Assembly: GCA_026417375.1 (NCBI GenBank)
Contig: JAOADJ010000037.1
Span: forward strand, 169,356 to 233,355
Origin: Melioribacteraceae bacterium
Lineage (GTDB): Bacteria; Bacteroidota; Ignavibacteria; Ignavibacteriales; Melioribacteraceae
DNA length: 64,000 bases
Direction: 5' to 3'
Both the position numbers and the translations under genes were made by a program. Positions within the stretch are counted from its first letter, which is position 1, and each line of letters opens with the position of its first letter. A model generated the notes under the pieces. The model was given only the letters and a program-made list of their open reading frames with translations, ran no database searches and was not told the origin of the DNA. Positions 29,023 through 37,201 of the stretch are shown here, piece by piece.

Positions 29023-32000
29023 AATATGAATAATTATCTAATACTTCATTAATCATCATCAAATGTTTATTCTCTGCACCATTCTTATAAATCAGATCAG
29101 CTAAATTTTCTTCATAAATTTCTTGAAATTTTTCTTCTGCTTTAATAACCACTTTCGTTTTTCCATTTTCAATTGTAATTACGAATCCATCGTTCTTGCT
29201 TTTATTAAAATCCTTTAGAGTTGAAAACAGAGTAAATTTATCTTTATATGGTGCTCCGTTATGAGGACAAAAAGTTTCGCAATTACCGCATTCATTGCAG
29301 AGTGAGTCAATATGAAGAATCTGATTCGAATCCTTAAAAACCGGATGATTGATTTTGATTTCAACATTTGCGCGATTAGGACAAACATCAACACATTTAT
29401 TGCAGATCGTATTACAATTCAAGCAGCGTGATGCTTCGTTGGTTATATCCACTTTACTCCACTCAATATTTCTTTTTATAATATTAAGTTCTTCCATATT
29501 TATTTGGGAGTATTTATTAATATCTATTGAAGAGTAATGTATGTTCTCTTTTTTTAAGATTGCATCCGCTACTTTTCTTCCATCTGCAATTGCTTCAACA
29601 ACAGTAGCCGGACCTTTAAGAGCATCACCACCAATAAATATATTTTCAATATTTGTTTCATTGGTAAATGGATTAACTTCAGCTCTGCCTTTAAAAGTTT
29701 TTATTTTGTTCAACTCTAAAATAGAAGTTTCAACGCTTTCACCAATTGCTGAAATTACTGAATCAACCTCAAATTCCTCAAATTCACCTTCAAAGGGGAC
29801 CACACTTCTTCGTCCATCAGGTTCTGGTTCGGACAATTTCATTTTCTGGCAGATTAATCTTCTATTTTTAAAATCATAAGGTAGCAATAGTTCTCTGAAT
29901 ATAACGCCATCTGAAAGTGCCGCTTCAAACTCCTCGCGGTCTGCTGGCATATATTCTTTTGTCCTACGGTAAATCAAATAAACATTCTCAACTCCAGTGC
30001 AGCGTTTTGCAGCGCGAGCACTATCCATTGCAGAATTACCACCTCCAATCACCGCAACATTCTTTCCTAATGAAATATCTGGGTTGTGATGATAATCCCA
30101 CAAAAAATCGATAGCATTAAGAATCTCTTTATCAGATGTAATATTTAATTTGTTTGATTTCTCTGCACCGATTGCAATGTAAATATATTTATAACCTTCA
30201 TTCTTTAATTTACTTACAGAGAAAGTTTCATCTACACCAAAAATAAATCTTACCCCGAATTGTTCGATAAATTTTATGTCACTATCAATTGCAGATTGTG
30301 GAAGTCGGAATTTTGGTAAAACATTTTGTACAATTCCGCCGGCGCTCACATTTTTTTCAAATACTGTAACATCAAAACCTGATTTTGCTAAAAAGTAGGC
30401 AGCCGATAAACCAGATGGACCGGCACCAATTACAGCGACTTTGATTTGGTTATTCCTTTCATTGAAAGAAATACTTTTCATAAAATCATTGTAACCATTC
30501 AACGCGGCTTCTTTTTTTAGATCACGGATTTTTACTGCTTCATCATAATCAATCCGCGTGCAATGATACATACATTGATGATCGCAAATGTAACCAGTAA
30601 TATGTGGAAGTGGGTTTTTATCTGTAATTAATTGCAGTGCTTCTACGTATCTTCCTTCGCCAACTAAACGTATATATTCCGGAACATCTTGATGAATTGG
30701 ACATGCAACTTTACATGGTGCAATAAAACAATCAAATGTATAAAGTTTGTCTGGAACTTTGATCGATTCAACTGTTCTGGTTTCTTTTTTGTAAAGTGGA
30801 TTATCCAGCGATTCTTCAGCAAGCTTTTTTAATTTTTGTAAATCAATTGAATTGTTTGTCTTATGTGGAGTTTCCTTTACAAAATCTGCAATTTGTTTAA
30901 GTCGATTATATCCACCCGGTTTTAAAAGTTCTGTTGCAAAAGTAACTGGCATAATTCCAGTCTCTAATATTGCGTTTATATTATTTACTGAAGCACCACC
31001 TGAAAAGGAAATATTAATTTCTCCGGAAAACTGTTTTGCAATATTTGAAGCAAGATTAATTGTAAGAGGGAAAAGCGCTCTGCCGGACATATACATTTCA
31101 TTGCCGGGCATTCTCTGCTTTTTATTTTTTACTGCAAGAGTGTTTGATAATTTTATTCCAAACTCTTTACCGTTTTCTTTTGCAAATCCTTTTAAGCGAT
31201 GTAACATTGATACAGCATCATTCCATTGCAAATCATTTTCAAATGAATGCTTATCGAGATAAACTTTATTATAACCGAGATTCTTTAAAGTGTTTGAAAC
31301 AAAATCGTAACCAAGCAAAGTTGGATTCAATTTAACATAAGTGTGTAAACCTTTTTCCTTAATTAAATATTTTACAATCGATTCAATCTCGTTAGGAGGA
31401 CAACCATGCATTGTTGAAAGTGTAACCGAATTAGAAATATTTGGCGAAATATTTTCGGTTGCCGCGATTAATTTTTTGTTGTCGCTTAAATTATTTTGGA
31501 TATACTTGATTAAGTTAATTTTATATTCCACAAATTGTTTTGATAACTCTGCATTTTTTAATTGTTCAATAAATCGATCCATTCTTTCAGTTTTTATTCC
31601 ATCAAGGTCATAACCAACGCTCATATTAAAAATAAAACCAGATTCATAGTTGTCTGATAATTCATAATAATTTTTGATAAAGTGAATTAAAATCCATGCT
31701 TTCAAATATTCATCGTATGACTGCTCTAGTTTAAGTTCTTGCGACCATTCAACATTATATCCTTCATCTTCAGCATCAATACATGGGCGGTCTATTTTTA
31801 ACTCATCAATTTTCTGAACAGTCTTTAACTCAAAAAATCTTCCACCAGTTAAATAAGCAGAGATTATGTTTTGAGTCATTTGTGTGTGAGGACCAGCAGC
31901 TGGACCAATTGGTAATTCAAGACTTTGATTAAGAAAAGTTTTGTTACCTGCATTAATTACTTTACTAAAGTTAATCTCTTTAATTCCAAAAATACTTTGA

Positions 32001-32071
32001 TGTGATTTGTATTCATTAATGATACAAGAAACTATTGAATCGAAAGAAAGTGGCTTCATTAAATCAGGCAT
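28997..32071 (-). CDS. ygfK: YgfK-type flavin/iron-sulfur oxidoreductase of purine catabolism
   Basis: The 1024-residue multidomain reductase has, in order: a dihydroorotate/dihydropyrimidine-dehydrogenase-like domain (about residues 1-420; STMHGCPPNEIE); an N-terminal GltD-type Fe-S domain (CFIAPCKVACPIHQDVPEYI, about residue 450); a GltD-type FAD/NAD(P)H domain (VIGAGPSGLSAAY near residue 545 and AVIGGGNSAMDSARAA); and C-terminal ferredoxin motifs (CNTICNKCVDVCP and CNECGNCETFCP, about 890-940). This is the architecture of E. coli YgfK, once called a putative selenate reductase subunit and now implicated in anaerobic purine-ring reduction. It runs opposite to its partners. The last residues (FISKERSD) and TGA are encoded by a copy of the adjacent repeat. 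Confidence 0.92.
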   Translation of the reverse strand: MPDLMKPLSFDSIVSCIINEYKSHQSIFGIKEINFSKVINAGNKTFLNQSLELPIGPAAGPHTQMTQNIISAYLTGGRFFELKTVQKIDELKIDRPCIDAEDEGYNVEWSQELKLEQSYDEYLKAWILIHFIKNYYELSDNYESGFIFNMSVGYDLDGIKTERMDRFIEQLKNAELSKQFVEYKINLIKYIQNNLSDNKKLIAATENISPNISNSVTLSTMHGCPPNEIESIVKYLIKEKGLHTYVKLNPTLLGYDFVSNTLKNLGYNKVYLDKHSFENDLQWNDAVSMLHRLKGFAKENGKEFGIKLSNTLAVKNKKQRMPGNEMYMSGRALFPLTINLASNIAKQFSGEINISFSGGASVNNINAILETGIMPVTFATELLKPGGYNRLKQIADFVKETPHKTNNSIDLQKLKKLAEESLDNPLYKKETRTVESIKVPDKLYTFDCFIAPCKVACPIHQDVPEYIRLVGEGRYVEALQLITDKNPLPHITGYICDHQCMYHCTRIDYDEAVKIRDLKKEAALNGYNDFMKSISFNERNNQIKVAVIGAGPSGLSAAYFLAKSGFDVTVFEKNVSAGGIVQNVLPKFRLPQSAIDSDIKFIEQFGVRFIFGVDETFSVSKLKNEGYKYIYIAIGAEKSNKLNITSDKEILNAIDFLWDYHHNPDISLGKNVAVIGGGNSAMDSARAAKRCTGVENVYLIYRRTKEYMPADREEFEAALSDGVIFRELLLPYDFKNRRLICQKMKLSEPEPDGRRSVVPFEGEFEEFEVDSVISAIGESVETSILELNKIKTFKGRAEVNPFTNETNIENIFIGGDALKGPATVVEAIADGRKVADAILKKENIHYSSIDINKYSQINMEELNIIKRNIEWSKVDITNEASRCLNCNTICNKCVDVCPNRANVEIKINHPVFKDSNQILHIDSLCNECGNCETFCPHNGAPYKDKFTLFSTLKDFNKSKNDGFVITIENGKTKVVIKAEEKFQEIYEENLADLIYKNGAENKHLMMINEVLDNYSYFISKERSD

Positions 32072-32171
32072 TATAATTCTCCAATTAATAGATGTAAATA
32101 TCTTTATTTATGTTTAATTTTTGCACTGAAAATTAAAGAAAAAATATTTTAACAAAATCGTGAGTTCTAAT

Positions 32172-33365
32172 ATGATTGAAAAAATAATTAAAGCAGTTGA
32201 AGAAGAAAAAGAAAATCTTTTTTCATTGATGCAAAAATTAATTCAGATAAAAAGCTATAGTGGTGAAGAGAAAGAAATTGTCGAATTCATTATTTCTAAA
32301 ATGAAAGAATTTGGATTTGATGAAGCTTATCATGATTCATTTGGAAATGCAATCGGTAAGATTGGAAATGGTCCGATTAAAATTATGTATGATGCACACA
32401 TTGATACAGTAAAAGTAACAGAAACAGAAAACTGGGTTCGTCCACCATTCGGCGGTATAATTGAAAATGGAAAAATTTACGGACGCGGAGCTGTTGATGA
32501 AAAACCAGCAATGGCGGGATATTTAATTGCAGGAAAAATTCTTAAAAAATATTTTAATGATGATTTACCTTTTACAATTTATGTTGTTGGCTCTGTTTTA
32601 GAAGAAGATGCCGATGGTTATCCTCTTTATCACATTATTAAAAACGAAGGAATTAAACCGGATTTTGTTCTTCTTGGTGAACCAACAGATTTAAAAGTAT
32701 ATCGTGGTCAACGTGGAAGAATGGAAATAAAGATAACAACGACTGGCAAATCAGCACATGGTGCACATAATCAAAAAGGAATTAATGCGATTTATAAAAT
32801 GCAACCAATAATTTCTGACATTGAAAAACTTGATAAAAAATTGAACCCAAAATCTCCGTTAGGTAAAGGCTCAATTACTGTTAGTAATGTTTTATCTAAA
32901 GCTCCATCATTATGTTCAGTTGCAGATTTTTGTGAAATACATATTGATAGAAGAATGACTATTGGTGAAAATAAAAGTAGTGTTATAAATGAATTAAAAG
33001 GAATTATTAAAAAGCATAAAATAGATGCAAAAGTTTCTATTCCTAAAGTTGAAGGAAGAAGTTGGAAAGGAACAGAATTTTCAACAGAAGCATATTTCCC
33101 CACATGGGTGTTTGATGAAAAACATCAATTGGTTGAAGCGGCGTTGAGAGCATCTAAAAAATCAATTGGTAAAGCAAAAACGGGTGTGTGGAGTTTTTCT
33201 ACAAACGGTGTTGCAACAGCCGGGCATTTTGGAATTCCTACAATTGGTTTTGCTCCCGGCAAGGAGGAGTTATCTCACTCATCTAAAGAAGAACTTGTTT
33301 TAGATGATCTTGCTAAAGCAACTAAATTTTATTCATTATTTCCGTTTGAACTGACAAAGAAATAG
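32172..33365 (+). CDS. ygeY: YgeY-type M20 family hydrolase
   Basis: Metallopeptidase-fold amidohydrolase of the ArgE/DapE/M20 group. Metal ligands are visible: YDAHIDTVK, RGAVDEKPAMAG, EEDADG, LLGEPTD and a late His in EELSHSSKEE. The motifs VYRGQRGRMEI and FSTNGV are characteristic of YgeY. The ATG at 32172 aligns with the E. coli start; an in-frame GTG at 32160 is possible. It presumably hydrolyses an N-carbamoyl or ureido intermediate. It is divergent from ygfK with about 100 bp between them. Its TAG stop is the first three bases of the inverted repeat around the next gene. Confidence 0.92.
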   Translation: MIEKIIKAVEEEKENLFSLMQKLIQIKSYSGEEKEIVEFIISKMKEFGFDEAYHDSFGNAIGKIGNGPIKIMYDAHIDTVKVTETENWVRPPFGGIIENGKIYGRGAVDEKPAMAGYLIAGKILKKYFNDDLPFTIYVVGSVLEEDADGYPLYHIIKNEGIKPDFVLLGEPTDLKVYRGQRGRMEIKITTTGKSAHGAHNQKGINAIYKMQPIISDIEKLDKKLNPKSPLGKGSITVSNVLSKAPSLCSVADFCEIHIDRRMTIGENKSSVINELKGIIKKHKIDAKVSIPKVEGRSWKGTEFSTEAYFPTWVFDEKHQLVEAALRASKKSIGKAKTGVWSFSTNGVATAGHFGIPTIGFAPGKEELSHSSKEELVLDDLAKATKFYSLFPFELTKK

Positions 33366-33814
33366 AACACTGATTTTGATGATTTATTATGATAAAATAT
33401 GAATGATAATTATTTACATTCAGAAATTACCGATAAAATTATAAAAGCATTTTATAATGTTTATAATAAATTAGGTTATGGTTTTCTTGAAAAAGTTTAT
33501 GAACGAGCAATGTTAATTGAAATGTCAAAATTTGGATTAAATTGTCAAAGTCAATTCCCAATAAGAGTATTTTATGAATCAAAAGAAGTTGGCGAATATT
33601 ATGCTGATATATTAGTTGACGATAAAATTATAATAGAGCTGAAGGCAGCTGAAACATTAATGCAAGAGCATGAGTGCCAATTAGTTAATTATTTAAAAGC
33701 GACAAATATTGAAGTTGGGTTACTTTTAAATTTTAGAAAAGTACCTCAAGTTAAAAGAAAAGTTTTTACAAATGAACATAAAAAATCATAATTATCTTAA
33801 CTATCTGTGTTCTA
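33363..33814. mobile_element. Putative mobile unit: GxxExxY gene bounded by imperfect inverted repeats
   Basis: The left arm at 33363-33396 begins TAGAACACTGAT. The right arm at about 33784-33814 ends ATCTGTGTTCTA. The outer 12 bases are inverted repeats with one mismatch, and the inner parts (ATCATAAT and AT-rich steps) pair again with a few gaps, giving arms of about 31-34 bp. They enclose one gene and lie between the ygeY stop and the ygeW ribosome site, where the usual neighbours would be adjacent. No transposase is present. I did not find an obvious target-site duplication. Confidence 0.6.
33399..33791 (+). CDS. GxxExxY family protein (PD-(D/E)XK-like)
   Basis: The 130-residue protein carries the motif that names the TIGR04256 family, GFLEKVYERAM, near residue 28. 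A PD-(D/E)XK-like core follows: ADILVDDKIIIELKA (about residues 68-82) and a late QLVNYLKAT helix. Family members are small proteins found in many copies in Bacteroidota and Chlorobi. Their function is unknown, but the core resembles nucleases. The ATG at 33399 is just inside the left inverted-repeat arm and the TAA is at the right arm. It lies 33 bp after ygeY and 41 bp before ygeW, both of which function in purine catabolism, so it looks inserted. Confidence 0.85.
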   Translation: MNDNYLHSEITDKIIKAFYNVYNKLGYGFLEKVYERAMLIEMSKFGLNCQSQFPIRVFYESKEVGEYYADILVDDKIIIELKAAETLMQEHECQLVNYLKATNIEVGLLLNFRKVPQVKRKVFTNEHKKS

Positions 33815-33832
33815 TAATTTTAGGAGAATAAC

Positions 33833-34846
33833 ATGGAAAAATCGCATTTCAAAGGAAAACATTTTTTAACAGAAGATACCTGGACAAAAGAAGAACTCGA
33901 TTTTGTCTTTGATACTTCATTCGAACTAAAAGAAAAATTTTACAAAGAAGAACCAACACTATGGCTCCCATATAAAACATTATTTATGATGTTCTTCGAA
34001 CAATCAACTAGAACACGTAATTCAATGGAAGCCGGGATGACACAACTTGGCGGACATGCACACGACCTGACGCCAGATAAAATGCAAATTACTCATGGCG
34101 AAGTTGCTAAAGATACAGCAATTATTTTAAGCAGAATGGGGCACGGCATTGCTTGTCGTAATTGTTTTTACGGAATCGGAAAAAAATATTTGGATGAACT
34201 TGCTCAATACTCAACAAAACCTGTTATGTCATTGCAAGATGATGTATATCATCCGTTTCAAGGTTTAGCTGACTTAATGACAATCTTTGAAAAGTTTGGT
34301 AGAAACACAAAAGGATTAAAGGTAACAATTTCCTGGGCTTATGCAACAACACACTCAAAACCATTAAGCGTTCCTCAAACTCAAATACTTTTATTTCCGC
34401 GTTATGGAATTGATGTAACCGTTGCTCATCCCAAAGAATTTCCATTAAGCAAAAACATTGTTGAAAAAGCACAAAAGAATGCAATTGAAGGTGGCGGAAG
34501 TATTAAGTTTACAAATGATATGGATGAAGCTTTTGAAGGTGCACAAATTGTAGTTCCTAAAAACTGGGGTGGCTTTGGTTATTACGATGAAGAGTATTAT
34601 CTCTCGAATGAAGATGAATGCAAGAAAGAAATGAAGTCGAACCTTGAGAAATATAAGAACTGGATATGTGACGAAAGAAGAATTAAACTTGCTGATAAAA
34701 ATGTTAAGCTCATGCATGCTCTTCCGGCAGATAGAGGCAATGAAGTTACTGATGAAATACTCGACAATCCAAATATTTCAATTGTTTTTGATGAAGCTGA
34801 AAACCGTCTGCACACAGCTAAAGCAATTATGGGATTAACGATGTAA
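33833..34846 (+). CDS. ygeW: Knotted carbamoyltransferase YgeW
   Basis: Aspartate/ornithine carbamoyltransferase superfamily member of the knotted YgeW type. The carbamoyl-phosphate loop is EQSTRTRNSMEAGMTQLGGH (about residues 54-73). TPDKMQITHGEVAKDTA and HGIACRNC are YgeW-specific, and the late MHALPADRGNEVTDE closes the substrate site. Running in the catabolic direction it would transfer a carbamoyl group to phosphate, yielding carbamoyl phosphate for ATP synthesis; no carbamate kinase is in this window. At 337 residues it is shorter than E. coli YgeW (about 396). AGGAG precedes the ATG. A terminator lies directly behind it. Confidence 0.93.
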   Translation: MEKSHFKGKHFLTEDTWTKEELDFVFDTSFELKEKFYKEEPTLWLPYKTLFMMFFEQSTRTRNSMEAGMTQLGGHAHDLTPDKMQITHGEVAKDTAIILSRMGHGIACRNCFYGIGKKYLDELAQYSTKPVMSLQDDVYHPFQGLADLMTIFEKFGRNTKGLKVTISWAYATTHSKPLSVPQTQILLFPRYGIDVTVAHPKEFPLSKNIVEKAQKNAIEGGGSIKFTNDMDEAFEGAQIVVPKNWGGFGYYDEEYYLSNEDECKKEMKSNLEKYKNWICDERRIKLADKNVKLMHALPADRGNEVTDEILDNPNISIVFDEAENRLHTAKAIMGLTM

Positions 34847-34852
34847 AAAAAT

Positions 34853-34906
34853 AAAAAAAGGAACGCTGATTTTATTTTCAATTAAATGTATCAACGTTCC
34901 TTTTTT
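34853..34906 (+). terminator. Intrinsic terminator after ygeW
   Basis: The stem pairs 34860-34870 (GGAACGCTGAT) with 34890-34900 (ATCAACGTTCC), 11 bp with one C-A mismatch. It is flanked by A7 on the left and T6 on the right. It contains the first possible ATG (34886) of the next frame, so that start is unlikely. Confidence 0.75.
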
Positions 34907-34933
34907 ATATTAATTAAATTCTTAGAGAAAAAA

Positions 34934-36172
34934 ATGTCTAACTACAGATATAAATGTTTCGACTGCGAAAAAATTTATTCTAAAGAGGAAGTTGAAATTA
35001 ATTTAATTTATTTGTGTCCGGATTGTGGTGAAGTTGAAAAAAACACACCATTAAAAGGAATATTACTTATTGAATATGATTATGATGATATAGCAAAAAA
35101 AATTAGCAGAGAAGAATTTTTAAGGTATCCAACAGGAAAATTTTGGGTTTATGATTTTCTGTATCCAATTGATTTTAATAATGAAAGATTAAAAAAAATA
35201 AAAAATCAATTAGATAAAATTTCTTTACCATCAAATAATTATTTAATTGAAAATTATGAAGCAAAGCAATTTGCAATTTTAGACGACACCAGAAATCCGA
35301 CATTATCATTTAAAGACAGAGCATCATCATTAGTTGCGTTAAAAGCAATTGAACTTGGAATTAATTTTGTTTCTGCAGCTTCAACCGGTAACGCCGGTTC
35401 ATCATTAGCGGGAATTTGTGCACGGCTTGGTTTAAAATCGATAATTTTTGTCCCCAAAAAAATTCCCGAAGCAAAAAGAATTCAAATACAATCTTACGGT
35501 GCTGAATTAGTTGTTGTTGATGGAGATTATGATTTAGCATTTGATATTTGTTTGGAAATTTCAGGTCGGAAAAAATGGTACAATAGAAATACTGCATATA
35601 ATCCAATGACTATTGAAGGTAAAAAATCTGCTGCTTTTGATATTTTTATATCCACCAAGGGAAAAGTTCCAAATCATATTTTTATACCTGCAGGTGATGG
35701 AGTGATAATTTCCGGGTTATATAAAGGATTTGATGAACTTAAAAAATTGGGATGGATAGAACAATTGCCAAAACTAATTTCAGTTCAAGCTAAAGGAAGC
35801 GATGCAATCTTTAGATTTTATAATGAAAGAAAATTTGAATTTAAAAATGCAAATACAATTGCAGATTCAATTTGTGCCGGTGCGCCACGAGCTTTATACC
35901 TAGCTTCAAAAGCTATTAAAGAATCAAATGGTGATATTGTATTAGTTGACGATAATGAAATTTTATTTGCACAAAAAATAATAAGTGAAAAGTTTGGAAT
36001 GCTGATTGAACCATCATCAGCTACAACATTCGCAGCTTTTCAAAAAATGAAGTTTGATAATTCTTTACTCTTATTTACCGGAAATGGATTAAAAGATGTT
36101 TCATCATTATCATTTTGGAACAAACAACCCGAAGTTCTTTCTATAGATAAAATAAAGGAAAAATATTTTTAA
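34934..36172 (+). CDS. Threonine-synthase-like PLP enzyme of the purine island
   Basis: A fold-type II PLP enzyme with an N-terminal zinc-ribbon-like pair (CFDCEKIY and CPDCGE), as in some threonine synthases. The PLP lysine lies in TLSFKDRAS (about residue 127). SAASTGNAGSSLAGICARLG is the phosphate-binding segment, and a C-terminal FTGNGLKD closes the site. I start at ATG 34934, after AGAGAAAA, because the frame's first ATG lies inside the terminator. By similarity it would be ThrC, but its neighbours (ygeW before, a molybdenum cofactor transferase overlapping after) suggest recruitment to purine catabolism, perhaps in the place of YgeX. The stop overlaps the next ATG by one base. Confidence 0.82.
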   Translation: MSNYRYKCFDCEKIYSKEEVEINLIYLCPDCGEVEKNTPLKGILLIEYDYDDIAKKISREEFLRYPTGKFWVYDFLYPIDFNNERLKKIKNQLDKISLPSNNYLIENYEAKQFAILDDTRNPTLSFKDRASSLVALKAIELGINFVSAASTGNAGSSLAGICARLGLKSIIFVPKKIPEAKRIQIQSYGAELVVVDGDYDLAFDICLEISGRKKWYNRNTAYNPMTIEGKKSAAFDIFISTKGKVPNHIFIPAGDGVIISGLYKGFDELKKLGWIEQLPKLISVQAKGSDAIFRFYNERKFEFKNANTIADSICAGAPRALYLASKAIKESNGDIVLVDDNEILFAQKIISEKFGMLIEPSSATTFAAFQKMKFDNSLLLFTGNGLKDVSSLSFWNKQPEVLSIDKIKEKYF

Positions 36173-36783
36173 TGAATAAAACCATTGATGCTTTGTTAAT
36201 ATCTGCTGGATATTCAGGCAGAATGGGGGACTTTAAACCATTAATTAAAATTAATGATAAATCATTTGTTGAAATTATAATTGAAAAACTATTATTAGTT
36301 TGTAATAAGGTGGTTATTGTTACAGGATTTAGAAATGTTGATTTGGAAAATGAAATAAGTTTATTGAAGAAAAAAAAATCAGCATGGGCTGAAAAAGTAA
36401 TCTGCATTTATAATGAAAATTATTATGATGGAATGTTTACTTCAATAAAAAAAGGAATTGATGTACTTCAAAATTCTTCTTGGGTTCTTTTTCATTTTGT
36501 TGATCAACCTTTAATACCAAAGGAATTTTATTACGAATTGATTAATCAAATAGATGAAAATTATGAATGGGTTCAGCCGGTTTACAACTTTACTTATGGA
36601 CACCCGGTTGTTTTTAATAATAAAATTATTTCAATGGTATCAGACGCTCCGAAAAATTTCAGAATGAAATTAATTCGAGATAATGATAATGTAAAAAAGA
36701 AATTTTGGTTGACTAATTATAAAGAAATACTTCAAGACATTGATACAAAAGAGGATTTGGAAAATTATGTTGAAAATCAATAA
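36172..36783 (+). CDS. mocA: MocA-like molybdenum cofactor cytidylyltransferase
   Basis: Nucleotidyltransferase of the MobA/MocA fold, which attaches CMP to molybdopterin for xanthine-dehydrogenase-type enzymes. N-terminal LLISAGYSGRMGDFKPLI is the LAAGxSxRMG..K nucleotide loop. The Mg-binding FVDQPLI is near residue 110, and TYGHPVVF is typical of the MocA/YgfJ branch. The 203-residue length fits. Its place next to genes for two molybdenum hydroxylases supports the CTP-specific call over MobA, which is encoded separately at 60917. It shares one base with the preceding stop. Confidence 0.85.
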   Translation: MNKTIDALLISAGYSGRMGDFKPLIKINDKSFVEIIIEKLLLVCNKVVIVTGFRNVDLENEISLLKKKKSAWAEKVICIYNENYYDGMFTSIKKGIDVLQNSSWVLFHFVDQPLIPKEFYYELINQIDENYEWVQPVYNFTYGHPVVFNNKIISMVSDAPKNFRMKLIRDNDNVKKKFWLTNYKEILQDIDTKEDLENYVENQ

Positions 36784-37199
36784 CCACGGCTTTTTAAATA
36801 AAGAGCTAAATCTTGTGTCGCTTGATATGAATTTGCATCAATTACAAATGTTTTTTTATTACAATCAAAAACTTTTTTACCATTTGATGAAATAATTAAA
36901 TCAACATTTACTAATTTGGAAATAGTTACAATCTCGGCATTTTGTAGCTTTGTTAAATCTAACCCTGTTTCTATTATTGGTTTCCAAATTAATTCATCTT
37001 CAATAACATTAAATTTTCTTAATTGAAAATTCCATACCAGAATTTTTCTATCCTGATCAAATTCAAAAGGATAGTTTTCTCTAGGCATAGAAGGCATTAT
37101 AATTACGCTTGTAATTTTTTCTTTATTAAGATTGTTAATATTTGAGCAACCAACAATTAATATTAAAAAAAGAAAAAAAGAAAAATTCAAATGCTTCAC
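36777..37199 (-). CDS. Small lipoprotein, paralogue of the next gene
   Basis: Unrecognised. The 140-residue protein begins at GTG and has a lipoprotein signal (FFLFLILIVGC; Cys about residue 18). The mature part starts ITSVIIMPSMPRENYPFEFD and later has AEIVTISKLVNVDLIISSNG. The same landmarks occur in the upstream gene (SSVVIMPFDDYQEYPYNLD, and VEKIAKDINVDLIVFGR), so the two arose by tandem duplication. The pattern resembles the CsgG/TolB N-terminal-like fold of envelope lipoproteins. It lies 2 bp behind its paralogue and its stop overlaps the end of mocA on the other strand. Confidence 0.6.
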   Translation of the reverse strand: MKHLNFSFFLFLILIVGCSNINNLNKEKITSVIIMPSMPRENYPFEFDQDRKILVWNFQLRKFNVIEDELIWKPIIETGLDLTKLQNAEIVTISKLVNVDLIISSNGKKVFDCNKKTFVIDANSYQATQDLALYLKSRGY

Positions 37200-37201
37200 T
37201 G

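Noticed and set aside
28997..34846. Purine island genes as a recent foreign insertion by base composition
   Set aside because: ygfK and ygeW look slightly less AT-rich than neighbours by eye, but I cannot compute this and the other island genes are as AT-rich as the rest of the window.
34886..34933. Upstream start of the ThrC-like gene
   Set aside because: This ATG lies within the loop/stem of the terminator, has no ribosome site, and adds residues that relatives lack. ATG 34934 is better.
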